Assembly (NCBI RefSeq): GCF_030247195.1
Contig: NC_080671.1
Location: 184,243,725 to 184,307,724 of the forward strand
DNA length: 64,000 nucleotides
Source of the DNA: Topomyia yanbarensis
Taxonomy: Eukaryota; Arthropoda; Insecta; Diptera; Culicidae
Direction: 5' to 3'
The notes beneath the pieces are model-generated. The model saw only the letters and a list, made by a program, of their open reading frames with translations. It searched no databases and was not told where the DNA came from. This document shows, one piece after another, positions 1 to 11,373 of this stretch (its first letter is position 1; each line of letters starts with the position of its first letter). The translations under genes were made by a program, and so were the position numbers.

Positions 1-500
1 TTGTCGGAGTTATAGTCCCTATCTCGAAGAGTGGATAATATGCAGAGGCTTGTAGTAAACACTCTCCACGACGAAACGCTTAACTGAAATCACAAAAATA
101 AAAAGAAAAAAGAAAAATGTATTGTGGAGTACCTACTTGTACGGTTCAGTTTCCCAAGAATTAATTTCTTTTTAACAAAAAATATTGAAATATTCGATTT
201 TTGAGGTGTTCAAAATTTTACACAAATACTCATTATAAGGAATCGATAAATTTTGCATGAAAAAGAAATCGTTCAAGTACAAGAAATTGTGAATGCAAAC
301 AATTAAAAAAAATTGAAAAGTTCACTTTTTATATTCACCGCAGCACTACTTTTCAAAAAAAAACTCTTTTCCGAGATAATCGCGTTTAAAGTTTCGTGTT
401 CCAAGTTCTTATGGATGGAATCAGTGCGCAGCGTACGTCTCTAATTTGAAATCTGGTGCACAGACCTGGACGAAAATTCGCATAGATATTTTTTGAATGT
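1..500. other. AT-rich DNA, nothing recognised
   Basis: No open frame, RNA gene or element end could be supported here. It runs up to the TA that precedes the mariner-like terminal sequence. Confidence 0.5.
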
Positions 501-501
501 A

Positions 502-960
502 AAGGGTGTCCCACATCACATTGCATCACGAAAAAATCGGTGTAGAGAATAACCCATTGGATATTTTCTTTTGAAAATTTGGGTAGAAATAGTTTAGAGT
601 GTATTGTTTACGCTGTATTTTTATTGCAGTCAGTTTTTCGAAAATTGGAAAAAAATGAAGCAACGTCGCGAATTGATTTTGAGGAAGCTCCTGGAAAATC
701 CTCAACTCTCTCATCGGGACATCGGAAAACAACTCGGAATCGTGCAGTTAACGGTGAGTCTTGTGATTAAACTTTACTACCAAACTCGCATCGCATCGAA
801 CGGAAGGACAAATGCGGTCAGAATGAATGTTCTATTAGTGATTAGCATCACAAGCCTGTATTAAAAGCGTTTAAGTGGAATCCCAATGCTTCGGTCAGAG
901 ATGCGGACGAAAAGTTGAATCTGTCCAAGTCCTTGCGGTGCCAATAAGCATATCTATTGT
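502..960 (+). mobile_element. Tc1/mariner-type transposon relic, left end
   Basis: The relic starts after a TA with AAGGGTGTCCCACATCA. The same terminal sequence, with about 60 bp of similar DNA behind it, recurs inverted at 52482-52568, so this is a repeated transposon end. A transposase N-terminal fragment follows. No right end is seen, so the copy is truncated. The TA flank and helix-turn-helix coding region agree with the IS630-Tc1-mariner superfamily. The exact family is not resolved. Confidence 0.55.
655..945 (+). pseudogene. Tc1/mariner-like transposase N-terminal fragment
   Basis: From the ATG at 655 the frame encodes a basic helix-turn-helix region that includes NPQLSHRDIGKQLGIVQ, typical of the DNA-binding domain of Tc1/mariner-type transposases. 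Near 790 the homologous reading moves to another frame (RKDKCGQNE, then FKWNPNASVRDADEKLNLSKS), so there is a frameshift. An in-frame stop follows before about 945. The DDE/D catalytic domain is absent. The intact protein would bind the terminal repeats and cut and paste the element at TA. This fragment cannot do so. Boundaries are approximate. Confidence 0.55.
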
Positions 961-1154
961 TCAATCTTCTCTATACGAGGGGTAAAAACTAGACTAAGAG
1001 ATATAACATTGTTGCATTCAGTATGAAATATTTGAAAATATTCAGGTGGTAAATTCAGCACACTAGCGACAGACGCAAGCGTCTTTGAACACCAGCGCCT
1101 ACTCGTTCAGTGAGGCATTCACGTGACTTCAGGAACGTCAGATACTAATGGGGG

Positions 1155-1302
1155 TTTTCATCGAAAAACACCGGGGCGGTGGATTGCACTGGTGTTGCAT
1201 TTTCTAGCAGAAGAGCAGGCCACTAGACGTGTTTCATTCCCACTTCTGCTAGAAAGTGCAAAACCAGTGCAATCCACCGCCCCAGTGTTTTTCAATGAAA
1301 AA
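1155..1302. repeat. Inverted repeat, about 59-bp arms, 29-nt loop
   Basis: Arms 1155-1213 and 1243-1302 are near-perfect reverse complements (for example GGGGCGGTGGATTGCACTGG against CCAGTGCAATCCACCGCCCC). It could be a very small foldback or MITE, or a transcribed hairpin. No target duplication was identified. Confidence 0.7.
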
Positions 1303-3466
1303 CGACATAAGATTTTATTATTAGATTAGATTTATTAGATTTTCTTTGGCCTCATATGGTCAATCTTTTAAAGAAGTATCGCCAAACGATATTTACATGA
1401 ACATTGTAGAACATGTCAATTCGCAAATATGGATACTTTTAGCTTCATCCAATTAACTTCGTTAAAAGAATATTGTGAACCACTGTGCATCAACCTGATT
1501 TGATGCAAGATTAGCCTACATCTGTCTAACTTCCATTTAAAAACTTTTATCCACCATATATTTTTATTTCCTTGCATGTCCTGCAAGAAGGTTTCATGCA
1601 AGATAGCTTCTTGCATCTGTAGCACATTATCGGCCGTTTCGTTAGTTTAAATAATCCTGAAATAGTTTTGTTTGATTTAATCCCTTTGTCGCTCACGTTT
1701 ATAATATAGCTTATATTAAAATTTACTTCAAAGGTCAACTCAAATAAACTCACAAAGCTTCAAAGTTTGGGGTGTGCATAACAATTCTGAACTTTTTTAT
1801 TGAAGTTAAAAATTTCTTTCACTATTGCAAATCATTAATTTAATACGACAATTAGATCGTGTGTCGTATGGGGTTTGGTGTACTTTTTACATTCTTTTAG
1901 ACGGTATATTCTAATTTTAGAACTTGGTTGCTATTTTGGGTCTCGACAGACACCGCTACTTTTAATCCTCGTCCAGTATATTGATCTCAAAGATTGAGCG
2001 CTGGATAAAATTAAGTATCGTATGGAGAAAATCGATATCCTGCCAATGCTGTTCCCCCCGTTTGACATCGATTACCACATGACCTAGCTCTGCCGGCAAT
2101 AAAGACATCATGCACGTGATCTCCTGGATTCGCCGAAAGGGGGTGGTCGGCTCTATTCTATCCAGCACAAAAAAGATTGTTGATAGATATCTAATTTATG
2201 AGAAAACTCTTTGTCCTGCGTCTTTCCTTTAGCATGCCTTCTCATGGGAGTATTCAATGTAAAAATTCATCCAAGCTCCCAGAATAATTCGATTCCCTGC
2301 CTTCACTCTCTAGTGTTACCATGAGGCCATGTTCCAGAGAGTTGTTGATGTGCTGCATTATAATGATGCCGGGATGTCACACCAGCACCAACTGCCGTTT
2401 GTGTTCCCCAACCCACTGACTGTCGTCGGTTCGACCTCTGACAAATGAGCGCAGAATGCAGACACCGGCAACGTGTTCATGTTCAATGGGCGTGTTGGAT
2501 AGATGTCAGTCACTGGGAATGAGATAAGGGTGTCACCGGCTGGCTACCGGGCCGAGAACGGGGTTCTATCACAGAAGAAGCTCTGTAACCGCAGCATCAG
2601 TAGACACCGTGCAAATCACAGAACAAAATCGTAATGAAGTGGAACCAAGTATTTTATGCCGGTAATCACGTTCGGGGGAGTAACAATACGTAAAGTAGGT
2701 TTACGCGCTAAATGTAATTATATAACAATGCGGATGAATGACTTCACAATCATCCGGATTCGAGCTAGAGAAAGGAAAAGGAAGGATGCAAGGATTTAAT
2801 GTTTGCGGTACAGGAAAAAGGATTTACTGATGCAATTAATACTCTTTGTAATAATGAAGTGCAAACGATGGTATGCGATGAAATCGTTCTTCTCTTACAG
2901 TGCTTTGGTATAATATTTCAAGCGAGACTTGACCTTTAGTTCAGCGTAATGTTTTGTCGTTTCAATCATAGCTCTCAGGTAACAAATCGAGACTGATCAA
3001 AGTTACATATATTACATAAAACAGTCCACGTTTTAATTAAACTTCATTAAAAGCATTTAAATCGGCATATGTTTCCAAAATTGTAGCTCTAGATTTTTCC
3101 GGGTTGGACAATTAATAAAAAGAAAAAAAGTTAAATATATGCAAGATGTAGAGCCTAGCTATCTCATATTACTATGATTAGTTCTGTTATTGCTTTCTTA
3201 CTTTATTTCATCTAAAGAGAAAAAAGTTTATTTGGGTAGAATTTCTTGTATGTTATTCTGTTTATTAACTTTTTATGGTATTCTTGCATTTTTACATTTC
3301 CTAAAAAATATATATAGAAGCCATTTAAATTTAGAAATCTTTCTTTGAAGACAGGATACAAATCGTGTCAACTCCTAGATTTGGGACAACGTGCGTATAG
3401 TCGTTTGTGCGGCGAGACTGACTGGATAATACTTCTAAATTCTCTTGGACTTCTTTTACTGTTGCT
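1303..3466. other. No recognised gene
   Basis: About 2.2 kb with only short open frames. The 68-codon minus-strand frame at 1962-2168 has no feature I recognise. Nothing here can be assigned with confidence. Confidence 0.4.
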
Positions 3467-5260
3467 GCTTTTTATTCAATTCGTTTATTTGATATGGCAT
3501 GTTTGCGTTAGCTTAAAGGTGCCAATCAGTTTTAGTTTTATATTTTAAACTTCTAGGGGATGATTGTATTGATTTCTTTGTAATGAAACTAAGGAGATTG
3601 TAACTAAGGGTTACAATTTTACCAAATTTTGCCTTAAAACTAGGAATAACTAGAGGGCGTGATTGAATTTTGTAAAGATTCGGAGGGATTAATTGAAGCT
3701 GTTTTTATGGATAGTAATACAGTTGGGCATTTTAACCGAGATTAAGTGATATAAGAGTTAAAACTAGAAGAGACAGGAAGAGGAAAATGCTTAGGGAAGA
3801 TATTTGGAGGGGGAGGTAGGTAGTGATACTTCTGCTTATTAGAGTCATGGGAAGAAGAGTGGACAACAATGACAAGGGGAGAAAATTATAAACCTTCAGT
3901 TTCAGGGATCGGGATACATAATGGGACGATTTCGTAGTACAGATGAGACGCGGATCGGCAACATAGGCATGTGATGTTTGTTATTCGTGTTTTTTGGCTC
4001 ATTCGACAGAGATGTTATGGACAAAACCTCAAAATTTTAATTGGATTTTTCATAATTTAACATTTTTCTCAGTTTGTAAACAGGTTGAGTAGAGTCTTCT
4101 CAAGATATTAAGTCTTGAGGACGAAAAACAGATTTTTCATAGGCTTCTGTCCCGAGGTATGGAAAAAGGTGATTTTTCATGATATTTCTGAAGGAGACGC
4201 ATAGTGGTGTTTGATTACCCAGGGTTCGTAATATACTTTATAAATGTCTCTCAGCATCAACAATTGAAAAAATATGAATCCTGCTAAAAATTTACCACAC
4301 CATTTTTTTTGAAAATGAATTTTCAGATATAATGCATTTTATATTCGTAAATGTTGAATTTTCGAACCAGCCTAAGTGCTAAATTTTTTAGGCAAAAATA
4401 AATAAAAAAGTAACTCAAATATGAACTCGGCGCCACAAAATGACCTCAGGCGAAAGGCGGGCAATGATGAAAATGGTAAGAAAAATAAAAAGGGCAGTTA
4501 AATATGTATATTGATGGTTTTAAGAAGGTTTATACGACATATAGAGAAAATTAGGTGATCTTCCTCGGGCCCAAAGGAATCCAATCTGGCAGAACAGTAA
4601 TCGGCACATGCCCAGACAATATGTTCGATATCGTGGCAACCGTCGCCGCAGGCGCAGATACCGCTATTCGCGAGCCCAATACGTCGACCAGCCATGACAT
4701 CACACGAATGAAATCCCGACCTACATCCATTCCTCTGAACCAAGGTTTCGTTAATATTTTCGGGATGAAAGAATGTAACCACCGTCCCAACTCTCCATTG
4801 CTCCCAGATGTCTGCCAACTTTCTAGCGTCCTCTGACGAGATATTGAAAAAATCATTGAAGCAGTTTGGTTTTTCATATATGTCACTTTCTAAAGTGCCC
4901 GCCTTAGCTAAAGAGTCAATTTCTTCATTATTTGGGATGGAGCAATACGAGAGAACCCAAACTAAGCTGAAATTGTACGATCTTACAGACAAAGCACGCA
5001 GTAGCTCCCATATTTTCCGCAGAAAACATGGAATGTGCTTTCTAGGTTTCATGAGGGAGATTGACACAGTTGAGATAATATGAAGAAGGATTTGTTTTGT
5101 GTCATGTAATCGAAGTACAAGGACATAAATCGGGTTTGAGAATTGAGCTCGAAAAGCCTCTCGAAATTTGCAATTACTAACGGATTCAAGATAACGCATC
5201 GGATGAGCAATCGATATGAAAGGTACCAAAATAGATTTTTCAACGGAAGGACGCCCGCCA
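3467..5260 (-). mobile_element. 5'-truncated I-type LINE copy
   Basis: This is the 3' part of a LINE closely related to the complete copy at 38773-44952. Its 3' UTR (3467-4497) shares that copy's terminal sequence (TTCGTTTATTTGAT, then a GCGTTAGCTT block), and its coding region matches the ORF2 C-terminus. The element is cut at 5260, where the inverted-repeat element begins in the middle of the ORF2 sequence. 5' truncation by incomplete reverse transcription or by later recombination are both possible. Confidence 0.75.
4498..5260 (-). pseudogene. LINE ORF2 C-terminal remnant (RNase H end)
   Basis: The translation aligns by eye with the end of the intact ORF2 at 39638-43324. It has SYRLLIRC and ELNSQTRFMSLYFDYM, then the late RNase H block (YCSIPNNEEIDSLAKAG) and the terminal C-x-C...H...C segment (ICACGDGCHDIEHIVWAC). 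About 150 residues between FDYM and the block before SYN are missing, which removes the first RNase H catalytic residues, and there is a frameshift near 5050-5230. EN and RT are absent. The copy is inactive and older than the intact one. Confidence 0.75.
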
Positions 5261-6995
5261 CACAGTGGGGCAGAATGCTACTTTCGACGTTCAAAACCTC
5301 TAGCGACCTGGGTATGTATCCTGGAGGATTGGTGTCTTCAGCAAAGTATCTTGGATGGAAATGAGTATTATTTTGACAACTTTTGTTTTGATCTAGATAA
5401 GTAGAAACTGATCTAGATCAAACCTATCTTTTGAAAGAGACGTTCTATAAAAAAACTTTCTTCAGCAAAGATGTTTGTTTTGATATTTTTAGCATATGTA
5501 CCAATGACACTTATACTATATAACCTATGCAGATGGCGCTACATGACATTTAAATAAAAAATACGCGAAAAAAATGAATTTCAACATTTTTTAATGAACA
5601 AATCTCTGGAAGAAAATTTTTTATTTCTGATTCTTCAAAAATATGCGATAATAAAAAATTTCCAAAGAGTGATAAATGTTATCATGACATTTAAAGCGTG
5701 TTTTCATCATAAATATTAAAAAAATATGGTTCATAAAATTTTTAATAACCCACGAAGCGGCAGATAGCAGCAGCTGAAATTTCGTTTGTGACAAGTAGAG
5801 ACCTTTAACTTTCTAACTACGAAGAGAAAAAAGTGGGGCAAGGTGGGGCTTTTTATCTACAGACCTTTAGGTTAGGTGAAAATGATGTATTTCTACGATA
5901 AATAGTCAGTTTTCGAATTCCGCAATCATTGCTCAATGGGCGACGGCAGCTAAAACTTTGTGTCTTGGTAGTTTAAGGTTATGTGAAATAAACTATAAGA
6001 TGAATAACAATACTAATAACACATTCATTCATTCTAAATCGAGTTGCAGATCTATTAGCATTAAAAGAAAAGTGTGAATTTGTGTAAGTAAAATTCATTT
6101 TACAAAACTTTCTAACGAGCGGCTAAAGAAAACTGAGCAAAGGTGTTGTAAGAAAGAGTTCAAAAATTTTCAAATCGCTCTCACGAAACATTTCTTGTAA
6201 AGAATAAGCACTGCCTTATAACTGAACTACAATTTAAAAAAACTGCAGAAAGGATTAGACACAGCATTTAAATAAAATGACTTTATAAATTTATTTTTAG
6301 TCCGCAATATTATATTTAAATTCAAAACAATAAAAGATTTACATATTTCTTTAGATTAATCAAAAAGTCTCAAGCGAACTAATACCTATTTCACCTGAAT
6401 TATATATTATTTTTCCTTATTTCATATGCCTGCAGAAAAAAGCCACACCTTGCCCCACTTTTTCTCTTATTAGTTATAAAGTTAAAGGTCACCAACAAAA
6501 TTTCTGCTGCCACTATCTGCCACTTCGTGGGTTATTACAAATTTTGTGAAACATATTTTTTTAATATTAATAAAGAAAATACCCTTTAAATGTCATGATA
6601 ACATTTATCACTCTTTAGAACTTTTTTATTATTGTATATTTTCGAGGATTTAGAAATAAAAACTGTTCTTCCAAAGATTTGTTCATCAAAAAAAATGTTG
6701 AAATTCATTTTTCCGCGCATTTTTTTAAAATGTCATGTAGTGCCATCTACATAGATTATAGAGTATATGTGTCTTTGGTACATATACTAAAAATATCGAA
6801 ACAAACAACTTTGCCGAAGAATTTTTTGATAGAACTGATCTAGATCAGTTTCTACTTATCTAGATCAAAACAAAAGTTGTCAAAATAATGCTTATTTCTA
6901 TCCAGAATACTTTGCTGAAGACACCAATCCTCCAGGCTACATATCTAGGGCGCCAGACGTTTTGAGCGTCGAAAGAACCATTCTGCTCCACTGTG
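5261..6995. mobile_element. Transib-like non-autonomous element with long inverted repeats
   Basis: Both ends start with the heptamer CACAGTG, a 23-nt spacer of similar sequence and a nonamer-like block (TCAAAACCT left, TCAAAACGT right). Similarity between the arms continues for over 500 bp (5261 to about 5875, and about 6430 to 6995), leaving a non-coding centre of about 550 bp. No transposase frame is present. Transib ends with CACWRTG heptamers are known family features. The flanking 5-mers differ (CGCCA and TAGGT), so no target duplication is visible. The left flank is an I-type LINE and the right flank a different, Jockey-like LINE. Confidence 0.6.
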
Positions 6996-8132
6996 TAGGT
7001 CGTATGAATTTACGCTGGACTGCTTCGATCCTTAGGCTCCACGTAGCTTGATAATGGCGCCAAACGACGTTTGCAAAATTCCAACTGCGGGCATACCAGT
7101 GAGAAATAAAGAGCCTTGAAATACAGAGGATCCCGAAATTCATTGGAAATTTTGAAAATAAATCCCAACAATCGATTGGTTTTGTCAATGATCGTTGAGA
7201 CGTGATGAGTATACGTTACCTTTTCATCAAGAATAACTCCTAAATCCTTCATGTGGTCAACACGTTATAGCTGTATTCATGTTATGATGTTATAGTTGAA
7301 GGTAAGCATATTTCTCGTACGATATTAGCTGAAGACAAAACATTTTGCAACACTAAGGACCATCATGTTTCTTACACACCAGCTATAAAAGGTGTCGATA
7401 ATATGTTGTAGCTCACGGCAATCGGCTTCATTCCGTATAACAAGAAAAAAAATTAAGTCGTCGGCAAAAAACAGATTTCCTCGACGCCTTAGAATGAAAA
7501 TCGCATCGTTCAAGAACAGTGAAAAAAGTAGTGGACCTAGCGTACTACCTTGAAAGCCAATGGCAGAATCTAGCTTATCAAGCTTTGTTATAAGTATCTC
7601 ATGATTAACTCTATCGAAAGCTGCCTTTAGATCTGTGTAAATAGTATCCACCTGCAATTTCTTGAACATTTGCTCCGTACAAAATGACGTGAATCTGACG
7701 AGATTCGTCTCGACCGAACGTCCGGGGAATAATCCATGCTAAGATGTACGATGTAGTGTCGACAAGCAGAAAATAACACTTCGTTGATGATTGATTCAAA
7801 TACTTTAGATTCGACTCCTAGCGAAGTGATTCCGCGATAGTTTTTAATGTTGCATTTGTCATCTTTCTTGAATACCGGAAACATTACTGGCAAACAGCGT
7901 ACATTTCGCCACAGTTGTCGTAGCTTTTTCGGCGTCGTAAAGCATCCTTGATGGAAGTCCAGTTCCTTTTCGTTTCGTGTTGACAAATGACCAAAGCCCT
8001 ACGGGTTTCGGTGTAGATTTTTTTGAATGCGGTTTACATAGCTTTTTACAGAAGCTTGTTGTAACAACGACAGTCATTACTGGCTAAAGTGAACATGCGC
8101 TTAGAAAGAGGACACCGTCGATTTATGTACTG
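6996..8132 (-). pseudogene. Jockey-like LINE reverse transcriptase, decayed
   Basis: Reading the minus strand from 8132 to 6996, conserved RT blocks appear in order in changing frames: a linker with YINRRCPL near 8110, KSTPKPVGLWSFVNTKRK, IKNYRGITSL, the DRVNHEIL block, GFQGSTLGPLLFSLFLND, the catalytic LFFADDLIF (about 7470) and KDLGVILDEKVTYTHH with TNRLLGFIFK. Several frameshifts and stops separate them. The 3' end is lost at the junction with the inverted-repeat element. The type matches the relics at 11170-12775 and 19685-20402. The parent enzyme would reverse transcribe element RNA at a nicked target. Confidence 0.8.
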
Positions 8133-8183
8133 TTCTATTCTATTCTATTCTAAGCCTTACACAGCCAGTATTGAAAAGCATCC
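8133..8183. repeat. Short simple repeat (TTCTA)n and junction
   Basis: A run of TTCTATTCTATTCTA follows the LINE fragment and leads into the tandem unit. This is probably the edge of the repeat family that interrupts the LINE sequence. Confidence 0.35.
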
Positions 8184-8675
8184 TGGAAAACACTACAGTT
8201 ATTCTATAGTGTTTTTCTTGTCAATATTAATATTTGAAGCATATTTTCATATGTCGCAAATATTAAAACGGCCAGGCCTACTGTGCAGAGTTGGGTTTAA
8301 AGATGATTCAAAATTAAACGGCAATTAAATTATTCAAATACAGGTAATCTTCGATACAACGTACCCTCGATATAACGTACCCTCGATATAGCGTCATTCG
8401 ATATAACGTACATTTTTCCTCGATATAACGTACATATTTTTTAATTAATTTTTCAGGTCCAAATTTATCTTCAATTAGGCATGTATTCCATATTTTAAGA
8501 ATTCAGTATGTTATACACAATCTTAAAACATACTAATTGGGCTTCTAATGAGCATGTTAGGAATTTGCTACTTCATTGAAGGTTACGAGAGCGATTTTTT
8601 TTTCAATTTTATTTGCGTATGATCGTGATTTATTAAAACCAACCATTTATCTCAATAAATAACCCAATATCAGTA

Positions 8676-9482
8676 GGGGAGCCCGAAGCTAGTTGGCGGT
8701 TGGGGTAAGTTGGCGGAATCCCTTTTTCTTCGTTTCTATTAGACATATAGCACTGCCTCTCGTTATGTACCTCAAGTTATGTGAAACCCATTATCCAATG
8801 TGTTTTGGTTGCAAAACATTTTGTATTGTGGAAGTTCTGGGCGATATTGTGTTTTCAAGCATACCTAGTAAATTTCCTAAATTTTAAACACTGTGTTATT
8901 TAGAGTGATGGCGGTGCTGCTCGCGGGGCAAGGTTGCGGTACTATTTACGATGCAAAAATTTTTATTTCTGGAATTCACTCCAAAGTAAGAAAATCTTTT
9001 TCTTGTGTATCTTGTCAATGCAGAAAACATTTACTTCGGCTAGTCACCTGAAGAATTTCGAAAAATTGCTATTGCTTGCTATGAAAATTTGCTATTGAGT
9101 ACGCGTCAATGTCAATATTCCGGGATATTGAGACTGAAATATAATAGCAAATGTCGATTAATATACAGTTTTCTTGAAAAGACATTCAGCATGTTCCAAA
9201 AGGACCCATGAAGTATTTGATTCTCCATTTGATTGCTTATTTTATGGTGTATCTATACATATCGCCAATTTACCCCGGGGCCGGGGTAAGTTGGCGGTTT
9301 TTCCGCGTCACATATTTTTGTCTCTAAAAATGGAGACAACGCATCAAACATTTTAATAAAATTAAGAGATGTTGACAACAGTCTGCCCTTCCATGCCACG
9401 TGTTCTATTTTGCAAAATCTAGGTACATCAAAGCGGTAAAAAATGAAAACTGAAAACACAGCCAACTAGCCCCGGTCTCCTC
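8676..9482. mobile_element. MITE with GGGGAGNCCG termini, TA target
   Basis: The left end GGGGAGCCCGAAGCTAGTTGG is mirrored at the right end (CCAACTAGCCCCGGTCTCCTC), and TA flanks both sides. The motif GGGGTAAGTTGGCGG recurs inside (about 8703 and 9290). No coding frame. It is nested inside the pogo-like element. The termini resemble those at 35049-35885 and 15126, but the interior differs. Confidence 0.7.
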
Positions 9483-9898
9483 TAAGTTCTAACTGAAATC
9501 TAAAATTGATAATATACGTATGACCATTGTTGGTTGGTTTCGGGACTGCGGAATCTGATTCTCTGGGCCGAATGACAACGTTTAAGTTCCACGTCATGCT
9601 ATGCCACAAAAAGAATGAGAGGTCATATTTGTAGTTACACGGACAACTGTGCACGCTTCACGACCGGTTTGGGGTATTTAGGAAATCGGTTAGCGGACTG
9701 AAATATCTTCAGAAATATTTATATCTTCAGAAATTTTTGAATCGTGGATACAAGTGGATCTTTATACTCTATTCTAATGATTGCTTTTATTGTATGAGGC
9801 GCAGACGGTGGGAATATTAAAATCACTTTACAAGCCCAGAGAAAATAATAATTAATGATTTAATAATTAGGAAAGGAGTCAGAATAGAGAATATTTTC

Positions 9899-10067
9899 GG
9901 AGGTAGAGATAGCGTAGTTGGTAACTCGATTGCCTTGTACGCAGCTCACCTAGGTTCAATTCCCAACCCCGCACATAGTGTTAGAGATTTTTCTAAAGAG
10001 ATTTCTCTAACCCAACAAAGAGGCGAATGACCCTAAGGTTAAAACCTCTAAAATCAAAATAAAAAAA
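9899..10067 (+). mobile_element. tRNA-derived SINE, Feilai-like
   Basis: A 169-bp insertion flanked by the perfect 10-bp direct repeat GAATATTTTC (9889-9898 and 10068-10077). It has RNA polymerase III promoter boxes: A box TAGCGTAGTTGG (9910-9921) and B box GGTTCAATTCC (9953-9963). It ends in an A-rich tail. The body, with CACCTAGGTTCAATTCCCA and CAAAGAGGCGAATGACC, is like the Feilai SINEs I know from Aedes aegypti. It is mobilised by LINE enzymes and is not a functional tRNA gene. Confidence 0.85.
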
Positions 10068-10935
10068 GAATATTTTCAATAAATTTAATTCATATAAGCA
10101 AAAAAAAATGATTATGGCATCTTTTTTATGGATCTACTATAATTTTCTTATTAGAAAAGTTGTTTCGCACTGCTAGGTAGGTAAGATTTTCAAAATTAGT
10201 TAGGCGTTATCAAAATTCTACAAAATAAAGTACCACGAACAACAATTCTTTGAACATTTTGCATGCTTCGATATAACGTACAATTCGATATAACGTACAA
10301 TTTTTAAACCGAGATGTACGTTATATCGAAGTTTACCTGTAATGAATAATTTAATTAACGAATCATTTCGAATCTCAAAGGAGGAAGAAACGAGGACAAC
10401 CGTACCAACCGTTTCCGTTTGAAGGGGATATGATAAATCGTTGGGAGTGACTTTGCTAAGAAGGTTATTGTCACTCCTTTGGTCCTTTAGGATGGGACAG
10501 AGGTATTTACACCTTGCCCTGGCTAATAAGCCTAGGATAAAGCGCCTTTATTCGCCCGGAAAACACTAAAGTTATGCTTTAGTGTTTTTCTTGTCAATAT
10601 TAATATTTGCAGTATATTGAAATATAATACACATATTAAAACAGACAGTCCTCCTGTGCAGAGTTGGGTTTGAAGATGACTCAAACTTAAACGGTAATTA
10701 AATGATCCACTTAATGAATCATTTAACCAACGAGCGAATTTTAGTCTTGAATGATGAAGAAACGAGGACAACCGTACCAGCCGTTTCAGTTTAAAGGAAT
10801 TTAGTAGAAGGTTGGGAGTGACGTTGCCAAGAGGGTTAATGTCACTCCTTTGGTCCAGGCTTCTTGAGATGGGACAGAGGTATTTTCACCTTGTCCTGGC
10901 TAATCAGCCTTGCGCTTGTGCTCACTCTCTAGAAT

Positions 10936-11169
10936 AAAGAAAAAGTATAAAGTGGAAAATTTAACAAATGATCTTCAACCATTTATAATTAATTAATAAA
11001 CAACCGCTAAAAGGCTTATTATTTCCACCCAACAAGCTCAATATACAATATAAATAATGTGGATGATGTATGTAATATAATATATGGAAACAAAATCCTA
11101 AAAATAATTTTGTAGGTAATACATATAATGAGATGTACTGATAATAATCCGACTGTATCAATCATTTGC
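10936..11169. other. AT-rich DNA, nothing recognised
   Basis: AT-rich stretch between the second tandem unit and the LINE fragment. No supported frame or element end. Confidence 0.4.
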
Positions 11170-11373
11170 GTCACGTTCTCAAGAATTATATGCGAAAAAG
11201 GACACATGTACCCAGCGCAAAACATACGTTTTATGAGAGGACACCGTCGATTTATGTACGCACGTAAGGTTTTTGCTCGAGTACGTTTTAGCTTTCGAAA
11301 AGTGCTGTTTGATCAGGGCAGCTTGCTAGGATGCTGACATTTAGGCACTGAGGTCAACACAGTTCAGCAGTAG

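Larger units (their letters stand above)
8341..10339. mobile_element. pogo-like non-autonomous element, TA target
   Basis: Left end CAGGTAATCTTCGATACAAC and right end (reverse complement) CAGGTAAACTTCGATATAAC form the terminal repeats. Both are flanked by TA, and the intact tandem unit 2 shows a single TA at the matching place. Copies of TCGATATAACGTAC follow each end: five near the left end, some degenerate, and three near the right end in both orientations. The CAGG start and TA duplication suggest the pogo/Tigger group. The interior holds a MITE and a SINE but no transposase, so it would need an enzyme from elsewhere. Confidence 0.7.
8184..10935. repeat. Two tandem units of about 375 bp, first one interrupted
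   Basis: Unit 1 is 8184-8338 plus 10342-10555 and unit 2 is 10556-10935. Both begin GGAAAACACT, carry AGTGTTTTTCTTGTCAATAT, then GCAGAGTTGGGTTT, ACGAGGACAACCGTACCA, TGTCACTCCTTTGGTCC and GATGGGACAGAGGTATTT, in the same order. Unit 1 is split at a TA by the pogo-like element. The family is a dispersed mosquito repeat I cannot name. No coding frame is seen. Confidence 0.75.

Noticed and set aside
9905..9970. Possible tRNA gene
   Set aside because: The polymerase III boxes are present, but there is no full cloverleaf, and the target duplication and A-rich tail show a SINE.
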